Below are positions 1-7,927 of a DNA stretch of 35,582 nucleotides, piece by piece. The stretch spans positions 1 through 35,582 of IMG/VR virus record IMGVR_UViG_3300043466_001463. One strand, written 5' to 3'. The translations under genes were made by a program, and so were the position numbers. The notes beneath the pieces were generated by a model. The model ran no database searches. It was not told the origin of the DNA and saw only the letters and a program-made list of their open reading frames with translations. Each line of letters begins with the position of its first letter. Positions within the stretch are counted from its first letter, which is position 1. This DNA comes from a virus.

Positions 1-148
1 ACACTGGCGACAGATCAAACCCTTGGGCCACAGGGCTGCTACTCCGCCTTGGGCGCACTCGCTTAGATATGAACTTAAGCCCTTTTTGCATATGGGGCAT
101 TGCCCAAGTTTTGGCCCATTCACGCGAATCCTGATCTGTCCAATCCAT
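1..148 (-). CDS. Partial leftward gene, unknown (cut by window edge)
   Basis: An open frame starts at ATG 148 on the minus strand and runs off the left edge without a stop, giving 49 residues that begin MDWTDQDSREWAKTWAMPHM. It lies 58 bases after the portal stop and follows the same direction, so it probably belongs to the virion operon. The visible part is basic and Ser/Arg-rich near the edge. No family is recognised. The short AT-rich gap 149-205 holds no other gene. Confidence 0.5.
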   Translation of the reverse strand, partial: MDWTDQDSREWAKTWAMPHMQKGLKFISKRVRPRRSSSPVAQGFDLSPV

Positions 149-205
149 TAATAAAGTCTAACTATACGCAGATTCTAACTTTGTCTAGTATAAATATATT
201 AAAAA

Positions 206-2485
206 TTAAGCTGTTTGTGCAGCCATCGGGGGTCGGCCTGCGGGTCTGGCTGTTTTCTCAAGAATAGAACTGCGGGTTTTAAGATCATTGAGAGCCATCT
301 GCTGACGAATAGTCTCCATCTTCTGCTGATGGGTTTCTTGGTTCATCATGCGTTTTTCCTGCATTTCTGCCAACTTAAGTTGCGCTTTTTGCATTTCCAT
401 TTCCATCTTGGGATCAATCTGTCCCTGCGGCTGTTGCCCAGCTTGCATGGCCTGTTCTTGTGCTTGGCTCTGTTGGGCCATCATACGATTGATGACCTGT
501 TGCTCAAGCTCATCGATATAAGCAGTGAGGTTTTGTATTTGGCGTTTGAGTTCGCGGACTTCCTGCGCCCTAAAGCTATTGTTGGAGAAGAAGACAAGGT
601 GTTCGGTCACATGGTCAGAAGCAGGACGCAAGATCTGCATTGCCTGCTCGTCAGGAATTTGTTGTTGGCGATGGGCCTCAATGATTTCCGCAATCATCGG
701 GATATGAGCCTCAATATGCACCGCATGGTTCTGGCTATCGTGAACCATCTGCGGAATGCCCTGACGGAGGTTTCCGTTCTCAAGGTTGGCGATATCAAAG
801 TCCACCACACGGCGCGGGCCTTTATCAGAAACAAAGAGGTTAACCTTCTGCCAACCCACACCAGAGATGCCAGCAATAACGGAACGCAGGGTGTTTTCTT
901 TGCCCTTCTCGTCCATCAAGGAATAAAGCTCCATGAGTTGCTTGCTTGCCATTTCCGTCATAACGGGACTTCCGTCACCCATGGCGCGGAATGCCGTGAC
1001 CTTAAGGAATTGGCGCATACGCTCAATGGAGACTCCTCGACGCGCACAGCGGCGGCGGAACTCAAGGGCAAGCTTTCCCCCCTTGTCATTGGCTGTAAGC
1101 AAGGGATTAACAGCCCTGCGGTATTGCTCGGTCAAAAGCTTGTTGTAAGGAGTGTAGAAAAGTTCCAGTGCTGCGGCGTTGAGCGTTGACTCTTGGCGGG
1201 CTTGCTGGACAACTTCCGTGGCAGAACGGGCTTGGCCGTCTGGAGTAGCCTGACGCGAACGATAGCTACCCGTGTTATTCTGCAACACTTGGCTCATAAG
1301 ATTGTAGACAGGAAGACCCTGAGTAGCAATCGACGGAGGTTGAAGCTGGATCGGGGTCAGTCCGCTAGGGATGAACGTGTAAGGCCCGACTTCGATATAC
1401 TGAAAGTCTTGGATGGCTTCGGCGTCACCCTGCAACTGGATGAGTCCAGAGGTAATGGCGGCTTGTGCCGACTGACACAGAACCCTGTTGGAAATCTGGA
1501 TCTGGTTGTAAATCTTCTGCTTGAGTCCGCGAATCGTATGGAAGGTGCCCTGACCGACTCCATAGGTGAAGATGACAAAGCACTGATTCACGTTTCCGTA
1601 GCGGGAATAACGCTCGTAGAGGAAGTCCGAAGAATCACGGGAACCGATAAGCTGGGTAAACTTGCCGTCGAATTCGCGGTTGTAGCCGTAGATTAGCTGT
1701 GCGCGGTGGTAGGCAGATTCCCCAGCATAGAGGTCATTCTCCTTAATTTCGCGTTCAAAGTCTTCCCAGTGGGCGGTATAGTTCTTCCACTGATCCCGCT
1801 TGGTCGAAGCTTTCCAGATGGCTTGCTTAACCGCATTGAGATTCCACCCCAAGGCTTTGGCGGCTTTAGGATTGCGAATGTAATTGTAAAGCTCGCTTAC
1901 GCTCATAGAACGCTGGACGATAGCTACTTCGATAGCTTCATCTGATACCTTTGTATCACGGGCCACCTTGAAATCTTTCAGCCCACAAGGCTCCCAGAAA
2001 ATGGAGCGTTCGTCGGGCCACATGGCAACCCCAACCCCATCACCCACAAACTCGCGGGAAAGAAGCTGCATGTTATAGGCATGGTCGCTCCACTCCTTAA
2101 GCATCCAGTCAAACTCTTCAGAGATGATTTCGGAGTCCTCGTTAGAATCCCCATCATAGGAATTCATAATGACGTTGGCGATGCGGGGCACTCCGTTCTG
2201 GAGTTCGATGTACGGAGCCAAGGCGGCTTCCATGATGGCATTGGCTTCCCCGAAGTTGGCGTTGACCACATGGGTTAACCCCTTGCTTTTCAGTTCTTCG
2301 GCATCATAGGGGGCTTCGCCGTTGACCAAGGCTTGCGCCCGCGCCCGAAGATATGCCGCATCCTCATCCTGTTCGATATACTTGTTGGCGATTGCAACAA
2401 GGCTATCGGATGATTTGATACGCTTTTTCGGGGGACTACCACTTTCTGGTAGGTTTTCCAGTTCTGCTGATCCTTGAGATGCCAT
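206..2485 (-). CDS. Portal protein (podovirus-like head-tail connector)
   Basis: A 759-residue protein expected to form the dodecameric portal at the capsid vertex through which DNA is packaged by the terminase. The size, the mixed alpha/beta body and the segment around residues 420-460 (RSATEVVQQARQES, then a long helix with YTPYNKLLTEQYRR) are typical of podoviral portals. The C-terminus, from about residue 650, is a Gln/Met-rich predicted coiled coil (QQSQAQEQAMQAGQQ), as in many portal barrels. ATG 2485 is the first in-frame start and lies 38 bases after the preceding gene's stop. It is the last complete gene of the leftward virion block. Assignment rests on pattern recognition, not alignment; another connector-type protein is the main alternative. 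Confidence 0.75.
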   Translation of the reverse strand: MASQGSAELENLPESGSPPKKRIKSSDSLVAIANKYIEQDEDAAYLRARAQALVNGEAPYDAEELKSKGLTHVVNANFGEANAIMEAALAPYIELQNGVPRIANVIMNSYDGDSNEDSEIISEEFDWMLKEWSDHAYNMQLLSREFVGDGVGVAMWPDERSIFWEPCGLKDFKVARDTKVSDEAIEVAIVQRSMSVSELYNYIRNPKAAKALGWNLNAVKQAIWKASTKRDQWKNYTAHWEDFEREIKENDLYAGESAYHRAQLIYGYNREFDGKFTQLIGSRDSSDFLYERYSRYGNVNQCFVIFTYGVGQGTFHTIRGLKQKIYNQIQISNRVLCQSAQAAITSGLIQLQGDAEAIQDFQYIEVGPYTFIPSGLTPIQLQPPSIATQGLPVYNLMSQVLQNNTGSYRSRQATPDGQARSATEVVQQARQESTLNAAALELFYTPYNKLLTEQYRRAVNPLLTANDKGGKLALEFRRRCARRGVSIERMRQFLKVTAFRAMGDGSPVMTEMASKQLMELYSLMDEKGKENTLRSVIAGISGVGWQKVNLFVSDKGPRRVVDFDIANLENGNLRQGIPQMVHDSQNHAVHIEAHIPMIAEIIEAHRQQQIPDEQAMQILRPASDHVTEHLVFFSNNSFRAQEVRELKRQIQNLTAYIDELEQQVINRMMAQQSQAQEQAMQAGQQPQGQIDPKMEMEMQKAQLKLAEMQEKRMMNQETHQQKMETIRQQMALNDLKTRSSILEKTARPAGRPPMAAQTA

Positions 2486-2523
2486 TAAAGTATAAGTTTA
2501 GGTTGATTGTTATATAAAGTCAA

Positions 2524-3858
2524 CTAGGAAGAAAAGTTGGTAAATCCCGAAAGATTTATGGTTTCATAAGTTTGCCCACTTGGGCCAAGTGTATTGATCA
2601 TACCCTGAATAGATGAAAGACAATTAGGATGAAACGGCCCACTATTTCCTGTGGCATGATGGCTAACAAGGACTAAATCATTGTTAATAATAAAAAAACA
2701 AGGACTTCCACTGTCCCCGCCACGAATATTTGATGGATCTCCGTTATAATTTGGCAAGTTATTTGCATATGCTATGAAATTTGCTGAAATATAGTAAATT
2801 ATGTCTAATCCAAATAACGGATTTATGATTTCACCAGTTTCATAAAAATAAGCATATCTGTTGGGTCTCTGTAGGGGCCATTCAGCATCCCATCGGTAAT
2901 GGCTACAGACGACTATCGGAATACCAGAAGATCTTAGTGACCTACTGGTTCCATCAGTTCGATAAATATTTCTATTGATTGGTAGATAGTTTTCAAAATT
3001 TGACGGAAGGGTTTTGTATTTTTTTACAGTTGACGGGAGAGGTTCTGAAAATTTAACCACCACCCCATCAAAATCCATAGAAAGAATCCTGCTTTCAACC
3101 GTCCTTGAAACGAGTTGATTGTTTGTATCGCAAAAATATAACGTATCACCAACTTCTGGGGGATAGTGACCAGCACCAATCGCATGATATGGTGTTATTG
3201 CCGTTACATTTGTAACTCCTGCGCTACCAGACTTATTGACGGTTAAACCAGAAAAATCTAATGGATAAGTCCAGCTTCCTGTATTTCTAACATAAATATT
3301 ATTCGTATAGTCAAATGTGGAATATAGCGGATAATGATTTGGAGGAGAAGTTGATCCATCGGCGTATTGCCTTATCTGATCATAGATGTGACGCCCCAAA
3401 GAACCAGTAAGAAAAGATTGGAAAACCTCTTTTGTGGCCGATTCTGATAACGTGGAAGTTGTTACGGCTTTTGTTATTTTTTCATTAGTACCAAAGGTTA
3501 CCGTTAATGACGTAGTCCCAGTAGATTCATATTCAAATAGATTTGATTCTTCTGATGAATTTGAAAGAATTGATGTGTTTTCACTGGCATAAGACTCAAC
3601 AAAGCCAAACTTTTCTGGTCGAAAATTAACAATAGCTCTCACATTAGTTGCTGATGTTGGATATGTGTCTCTGATAAGATTAGTATCCCCCAACACATCA
3701 GATTGAGATGATCCAGATGATAATGGCGTGTATTCTATAACAAAATCAAGGTCTGCCGTTCTGTCTGCAACGGTTTGCTTGGAAAATTGCCTAGCAAAAG
3801 TAGGAGTTGTGGCAACCCCACAATCAATAGGACAGTTAATAGCTGGCTCAATAGCCAT
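2524..3858 (-). CDS. Virion-block protein with trypsin-like serine protease domain
   Basis: A 444-residue protein. Its C-terminal half looks like a chymotrypsin-fold (S1-like) domain. It has GDSGSP at residues 381-386 (nucleophile Ser383), followed by a beta segment NNDLVLVSHHATG. Upstream are a His-containing strand, ITPYHAIGAGH (about 221-231, candidate His225 or His231), and MDFDGVVVKF (about 261-270, candidate Asp262 or Asp264). The order His, Asp, GDSGSP matches the family. The N-terminal 200 residues are Ser/Thr-rich and unlike a pro-peptide. No signal peptide is seen. It sits between fibre genes and the portal, so it is probably a virion or fibre-associated protein that could self-process fibres or cut host surface proteins (inference). 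Catalysis is unproven because the His and Asp are only inferred by order. Confidence 0.6.
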   Translation of the reverse strand: MAIEPAINCPIDCGVATTPTFARQFSKQTVADRTADLDFVIEYTPLSSGSSQSDVLGDTNLIRDTYPTSATNVRAIVNFRPEKFGFVESYASENTSILSNSSEESNLFEYESTGTTSLTVTFGTNEKITKAVTTSTLSESATKEVFQSFLTGSLGRHIYDQIRQYADGSTSPPNHYPLYSTFDYTNNIYVRNTGSWTYPLDFSGLTVNKSGSAGVTNVTAITPYHAIGAGHYPPEVGDTLYFCDTNNQLVSRTVESRILSMDFDGVVVKFSEPLPSTVKKYKTLPSNFENYLPINRNIYRTDGTSRSLRSSGIPIVVCSHYRWDAEWPLQRPNRYAYFYETGEIINPLFGLDIIYYISANFIAYANNLPNYNGDPSNIRGGDSGSPCFFIINNDLVLVSHHATGNSGPFHPNCLSSIQGMINTLGPSGQTYETINLSGFTNFSS

Positions 3859-3860
3859 GG

Positions 3861-5021
3861 CTATGCAATGTCCATTTCGCAGCCGCGCACAACGGCAAGC
3901 CAGCGAAGAGTTTTAGAGCTATCCCCAGTGACCGAAATCTTCAAGTAATCCGAAGTATTATCAGCGGTAATAGAAACATCATATCCAGCCTGAGATTCAT
4001 GGTCTGTTCCGACAGTTGTCACTGATCCGATCAATGAGGTAGTTCCTCCTAAATTTTGGATGGCAAACTTGCGGATATAGTGTGCTGCTTCTGTGGCCGT
4101 ACCTTCCTCAATAGCGCAAAGTTCTACCTGACCAAATAAAGCAACGCCTATTGGTATGGTAAGATATGTTGCGGTGTGGATGATTAATTCGGTTGGAGTG
4201 GAGTTTGTTGTCCTGCCCTTAAGGATAAACTGAACAGCTTGTGCCCTCTCTGAAAAATCAAAATTTGCTAACGCGCCACTTGATCCATGGGCGAGCATGT
4301 TTCGTCGATCTGCCATACCTGTAAAGGCAACCGACTCATTAGAAGTAATGTTTGAGCGAAATGCAAAAGAACCAGAGCCGCTAACTGTAGTACCACTAGC
4401 TCCAGAAATTAAGCAAGAGGAAGTCCCGCTAACAGTGGAAGTTAAAGAGCCTATAATACACGAATTGTTTGCGCTTGCCGTGCATCTTGAAGAGCCAACA
4501 ATAAGGGAATATGGGCCAGAAGCAACCTGAGTTGCCGCTGTTCTCTCACCCTGTAAATCTACAGCCGATCTACCTCTCGCGTTACCAGCAACAAATGGCC
4601 CGCCTAAAAATGTTCCACCAATGGCCTCTACATCACTACTTATAAACACCGACCCCGCGCCCCTTGAATTTGGCCCTGTGGGAAATGTCATCAGGGTTCC
4701 ATCAAGGGGAAATTTTGAAGCGGGGAATCCACCAACTGTAGACCCGTCACCAACTACAAGCTTTTTAAGATCGGTTTCCCAAATGGGTTCACCCTGTAAC
4801 GGGGTGATTGCCCCTACTTCCGCTGCTGTTCCGCGACGAATCTGAAGGTTGGCGGGCTCTGTGATATCCACCCAGTCAGCATCTTTCCTTCCATAAATAA
4901 CTCCGTCTTCGGGAGCTTCGGCAAGGCCATCTCCAAAGCGCGGATCATCTCCCTCCGCATAGGTTCCTGCGGTAGTTCCAGCTACTACTGGTAATGGGTA
5001 ATATGCAGATAAATTAGCCAT
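3861..5021 (-). CDS. Tail fibre/tailspike-like protein with YadA-like head repeats
   Basis: A 386-residue virion protein. Residues about 60-100 contain LQIRRGTAAEVGA...GEPIWETDLKKLVVGDG, the RRGT/GE..WETD/GDG pattern found at the N-terminus of many phage fibres and tropism determinants. The middle (about 150-225) is Ser/Gly/Ala-rich with short SxxNSCIIGS-type repeats like trimeric autotransporter head repeats. The C-terminal about 130 residues form a compact beta domain ending SKTLRWLAVVRGCEMDIA. It most likely forms a trimeric adhesion protein. ATG 5021 lies 50 bases after the preceding stop; the downstream gene starts 3 bases after its stop. Confidence 0.65.
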   Translation of the reverse strand: MANLSAYYPLPVVAGTTAGTYAEGDDPRFGDGLAEAPEDGVIYGRKDADWVDITEPANLQIRRGTAAEVGAITPLQGEPIWETDLKKLVVGDGSTVGGFPASKFPLDGTLMTFPTGPNSRGAGSVFISSDVEAIGGTFLGGPFVAGNARGRSAVDLQGERTAATQVASGPYSLIVGSSRCTASANNSCIIGSLTSTVSGTSSCLISGASGTTVSGSGSFAFRSNITSNESVAFTGMADRRNMLAHGSSGALANFDFSERAQAVQFILKGRTTNSTPTELIIHTATYLTIPIGVALFGQVELCAIEEGTATEAAHYIRKFAIQNLGGTTSLIGSVTTVGTDHESQAGYDVSITADNTSDYLKISVTGDSSKTLRWLAVVRGCEMDIA

Positions 5022-5071
5022 GGATAGTTAGGGAGTATATCTGAATTCGGGATTCTAGGCTATGATTATAT

Positions 5072-6331
5072 TTACGGAACAGGAGACAGGGCATCCGCCA
5101 ACTGTTGCCCCGTGGACTCTATGGTTGCAGCGTTCTTGAGACGCGCACCGATGCTGCCAGAAGTGGTCATGCCGCTTACCAGAGCATCCCAAACGGCGGA
5201 TTGAGTCAGAACCGCTGTGCCCACCGTATTATCCACGGCTACACCGAGGGCCACCGATCCAACGGCGGGGATACGAAGCGTTCCTGTACGGTTGCCCAAG
5301 GCATAGACCGTTCCGTGGCGGACATTGGATTGGTCGGGCATCCCTGTCGAAGCAGACGGGTCAAACAGGGTTTTTTTCGTTGTTCCTAGGCGATGCACCA
5401 GAAAGACGTTGGTTGTTTTGTCGGGGCAGCTTACTGCTCCCGTAACAGGAGCTTGTCCAAGCGAGCCAAATTCAAATTCGTCCACACGGGTTTGGGAACC
5501 AGCAACCGAGCTAACTACTCCCGCAACAGAAATTATTCCAGTTGTGCCAATTCCCCATCCATTGCCCACTGCGCGTGTGACATTGAGAATTCCCGTGGAA
5601 GCGTTATTAGCTCCAACGGAGTTATTGGAAGCAATGGCGGAGCCGACAATAGTGAGAGTTCCTGTAAGGGCGTTGATAGCTCCAAAAGTACTTGCACTAG
5701 TCCCTCCAGTAACATTTCCAGTGATTGTTACGGTTCCTATTGAACCATTGCTAACTCCTTCTGTCGTACTTGCGCTTCCTCCAGTAACATTGCCTGTTAT
5801 GTTTACTGTTCCAGTAGAGTTATTGGTTATGCCACGAGAGTTTACCGCAGAACCGCCAGTTACATTGCCCGTAATTGTAATAACTCCAGAAAAATTGTTC
5901 AATACTCCTACGGCTGGGTTTACTGATCCACCAGTAATGTTTCCATTTATATTAAGAGTACCAGAAGACGTATTTGATACCGCCGTGACGCCAGCAGTTG
6001 TGCTTCCACTAACATTACCAGTAAGTGTGGCGCTATTCCCAGATACCCCAGCATAGGTAACACAAGTTGCCGTTCCAGTAACTACATTTGCCGTCAGCGT
6101 TACTCCATTGTTAAGAGTAAAACTGCCACCAGCAGTAGCTCCATTCGCATTGTCATTTCTAACTGTTGCTACTGTGGTGGATACGTTGACCGTGATAGCG
6201 AAGTTATTAGCATGTAGAACATCAGTGTTGTTAAATGTAGACCAGACATCAGAAGGCGTTCCGCTGGGGGTTGTGGCCCAGACGTTCGTGGCATTAATGT
6301 TGCCATTCGCTCTTGCAAAGTAGTTAGCCAT
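5072..6331 (-). CDS. Beta-solenoid repeat fibre protein, copy A
   Basis: About 419 residues. ATG 6331 is chosen over an in-frame upstream start at 6370 because it gives the N-terminus MANYFARANGNINATNVWAT, which matches the neighbouring paralogue, and it falls just after that gene's stop. The centre (about 120-260) is a run of imperfect 20-24-residue repeats built on NITGNVTGGS plus an Asn/Ser-rich turn, as in right-handed beta-helix adhesins. The C-terminus (about 270-419) has TRVDEFEFGSLGQAPV and GSIGARLKNAAT segments shared with the next gene. It is probably an elongated fibre or surface-binding virion protein. Ligand unknown. Confidence 0.6.
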   Translation of the reverse strand: MANYFARANGNINATNVWATTPSGTPSDVWSTFNNTDVLHANNFAITVNVSTTVATVRNDNANGATAGGSFTLNNGVTLTANVVTGTATCVTYAGVSGNSATLTGNVSGSTTAGVTAVSNTSSGTLNINGNITGGSVNPAVGVLNNFSGVITITGNVTGGSAVNSRGITNNSTGTVNITGNVTGGSASTTEGVSNGSIGTVTITGNVTGGTSASTFGAINALTGTLTIVGSAIASNNSVGANNASTGILNVTRAVGNGWGIGTTGIISVAGVVSSVAGSQTRVDEFEFGSLGQAPVTGAVSCPDKTTNVFLVHRLGTTKKTLFDPSASTGMPDQSNVRHGTVYALGNRTGTLRIPAVGSVALGVAVDNTVGTAVLTQSAVWDALVSGMTTSGSIGARLKNAATIESTGQQLADALSPVP

Positions 6332-6332
6332 A

Positions 6333-7586
6333 TCAGGTAGAGATTGCGTCAGAGATTGAGTGGAGGACAATATCTGTGGTTGCGGCGTTTTTCAGCCGTG
6401 CCCCGATACTGCCAGATGTTGTCATTGAGCTTGTCAGCGTGTTCCAAACATTTTCGGGGGTGAGAACCGCCGTGCCTGTTGTATTGTCCACAAGAACGCC
6501 GAAAGCCACAGACGAAGTGGATGGAACAGCCATTGTGCCAGTCCTGTTTCCAAGAGCGTAGCTTGTTCCGCTGCGGACATCGGATTCATTAGGCATTCCC
6601 GTGGACGCCGAAGGATCGGAGAGAGTCTTCTTGGTAGTCCCAAGACGACGCACTAAAGCCACGTTGGTCGTAAGATCAGGTGTGCTGACGGCCCCAGAAA
6701 CAGGAGCTTGTCCAAGTGCGCCGAATTCAAATTCTTCGACACGGGTTTGAGAACCAGCCACCGCGCTGACTACTCCAGCAATAGAACTTATTCCAACAGT
6801 TCCAATACCCCACCCGTTTCCTACTGCGCGAGTTACATTTAGAATGCCTGTTGAAATATTGTTTGATCCAGCAGCATTATTGGATGCAGTAGATGTTCCA
6901 ATGATTGTAAGCGTGCCTGTGGAGGCATTTCTCGCCCCATCAGAGCCAGAAACCGATCCACCAGTTACGTTTCCAGTAATTGTCATTGTTCCAGTAGATA
7001 TATTTGTAGCTCCATATGAAGTATTCAGACCGCCACCCGTAACATTGCCTGTAATATTGATTGTTCCAGTGGAACTGTTGTAAGCGCCTTCTCCCACAGC
7101 CGCACTTGAACCAGTAACTGACCCAGTAATATTGATGGTTCCTGATGATGCGTTAAATGCACACCTTGACGATCCCCCAGATCCTCCCGTGCAGTTGCCA
7201 GTAATATTTAGGGTTCCACTGCTTGCATTGGAAGCGCCATTTGCATTTGTGCTAGTTCCACCCGTGAGATTACCTACAATCGTGGCAGAGTTTCCAGATG
7301 TTCCGCTATAAGAAACACACGTTACCCCGCCTGCCACAACATTTGCCGTCAGCGTTACTCCATTGGATAGCGTAAAACTTCCGCCCGCAGTTGCGCTGTT
7401 GGCATTGTCATTTCTAACTGTTCCAACCATAGTAGAGACGTTGACCGTGATAGCAAAACTGTTGCTATGTAACGTGTCGGCACTTGTGAAAGTAGACCAT
7501 ACATCAGCCGCCGTTCCACTGGGCGTAGTTGCCCATACATCAACAGCATTGATGTTGCCCGCTTTTCTGGCGAAATAGTTGGCCAT
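6333..7586 (-). CDS. Beta-solenoid repeat fibre protein, copy B (paralogue)
   Basis: A 417-residue protein closely resembling the downstream gene at 5072-6331. It has the same MANYFAR N-terminus, the same NDNANSATAGGSFTL segment, the same run of GTINITGNVTGG-type repeats (about residues 110-240) and the same TRVEEFEFGALGQAPV and GSIGARLKNAAT C-terminal blocks. The two are a tandem duplication. The number and order of central repeats differ, suggesting slippage or recombination between repeats. It is expected to be a virion fibre-type protein. The two genes are separated by one base. Confidence 0.6.
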   Translation of the reverse strand: MANYFARKAGNINAVDVWATTPSGTAADVWSTFTSADTLHSNSFAITVNVSTMVGTVRNDNANSATAGGSFTLSNGVTLTANVVAGGVTCVSYSGTSGNSATIVGNLTGGTSTNANGASNASSGTLNITGNCTGGSGGSSRCAFNASSGTINITGSVTGSSAAVGEGAYNSSTGTINITGNVTGGGLNTSYGATNISTGTMTITGNVTGGSVSGSDGARNASTGTLTIIGTSTASNNAAGSNNISTGILNVTRAVGNGWGIGTVGISSIAGVVSAVAGSQTRVEEFEFGALGQAPVSGAVSTPDLTTNVALVRRLGTTKKTLSDPSASTGMPNESDVRSGTSYALGNRTGTMAVPSTSSVAFGVLVDNTTGTAVLTPENVWNTLTSSMTTSGSIGARLKNAATTDIVLHSISDAIST

Positions 7587-7589
7587 AGA

Positions 7590-7907
7590 TTAGAGTGCCT
7601 TGGCGGCGATGAAGGTTTGCAGCGCGGTGGTTATGGCCGTGACACAGGCTTGTTCTGCGGGATCTTGCACCTCATGGAGGTATCCGCGCAAAAGCCCGAT
7701 AGCGGCCTGATCTGCGGTTTCTGCATGGGCAGGAATCTCGTTTCCTTCGGCGTCCGTCGAGACGGGAGCAATGCGCGTAGGAATCAGGCGCATGGCGATA
7801 GATGCGTCAGGCGAGCCGTCACCGTTGTATTTGCCAGTGATGGCGAGATTCAGTGACCAGCGGTCATAGGTCTGGCCGTCGATTTCGATAGGATTAGTAG
7901 CAATCAT
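7590..7907 (-). CDS. Small virion-block protein, unknown function
   Basis: A 105-residue protein starting MIATNPIEIDGQTYDRWSLN. The first half has alternating polar and hydrophobic strands (WSLNLAITGKYNGDG, SIAMRLIPTRIAPV). The second half is a predicted helix (DQAAIGLLRGYLHEVQ, ACVTAITTALQTFIAAKAL). No signal peptide or membrane segment. Its place, 3 bases upstream of the MANYFAR paralogue pair and 20 after the long fibre, makes a small accessory or chaperone role for fibres possible, but no family is recognised. Confidence 0.6.
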   Translation of the reverse strand: MIATNPIEIDGQTYDRWSLNLAITGKYNGDGSPDASIAMRLIPTRIAPVSTDAEGNEIPAHAETADQAAIGLLRGYLHEVQDPAEQACVTAITTALQTFIAAKAL

Positions 7908-7927
7908 AGTTTTGTTTGGTTGGTTGT

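Noticed and set aside
215-1696. Long plus-strand open frames opposite the portal gene
   Set aside because: They are mirror frames of a clear portal coding sequence and show no family pattern or ribosome site.
5325-6056. Plus-strand open frame of 243 residues rich in Val and Pro
   Set aside because: It is the antisense reading of the NITGNVTGG repeats; repeats often keep the opposite frame open.
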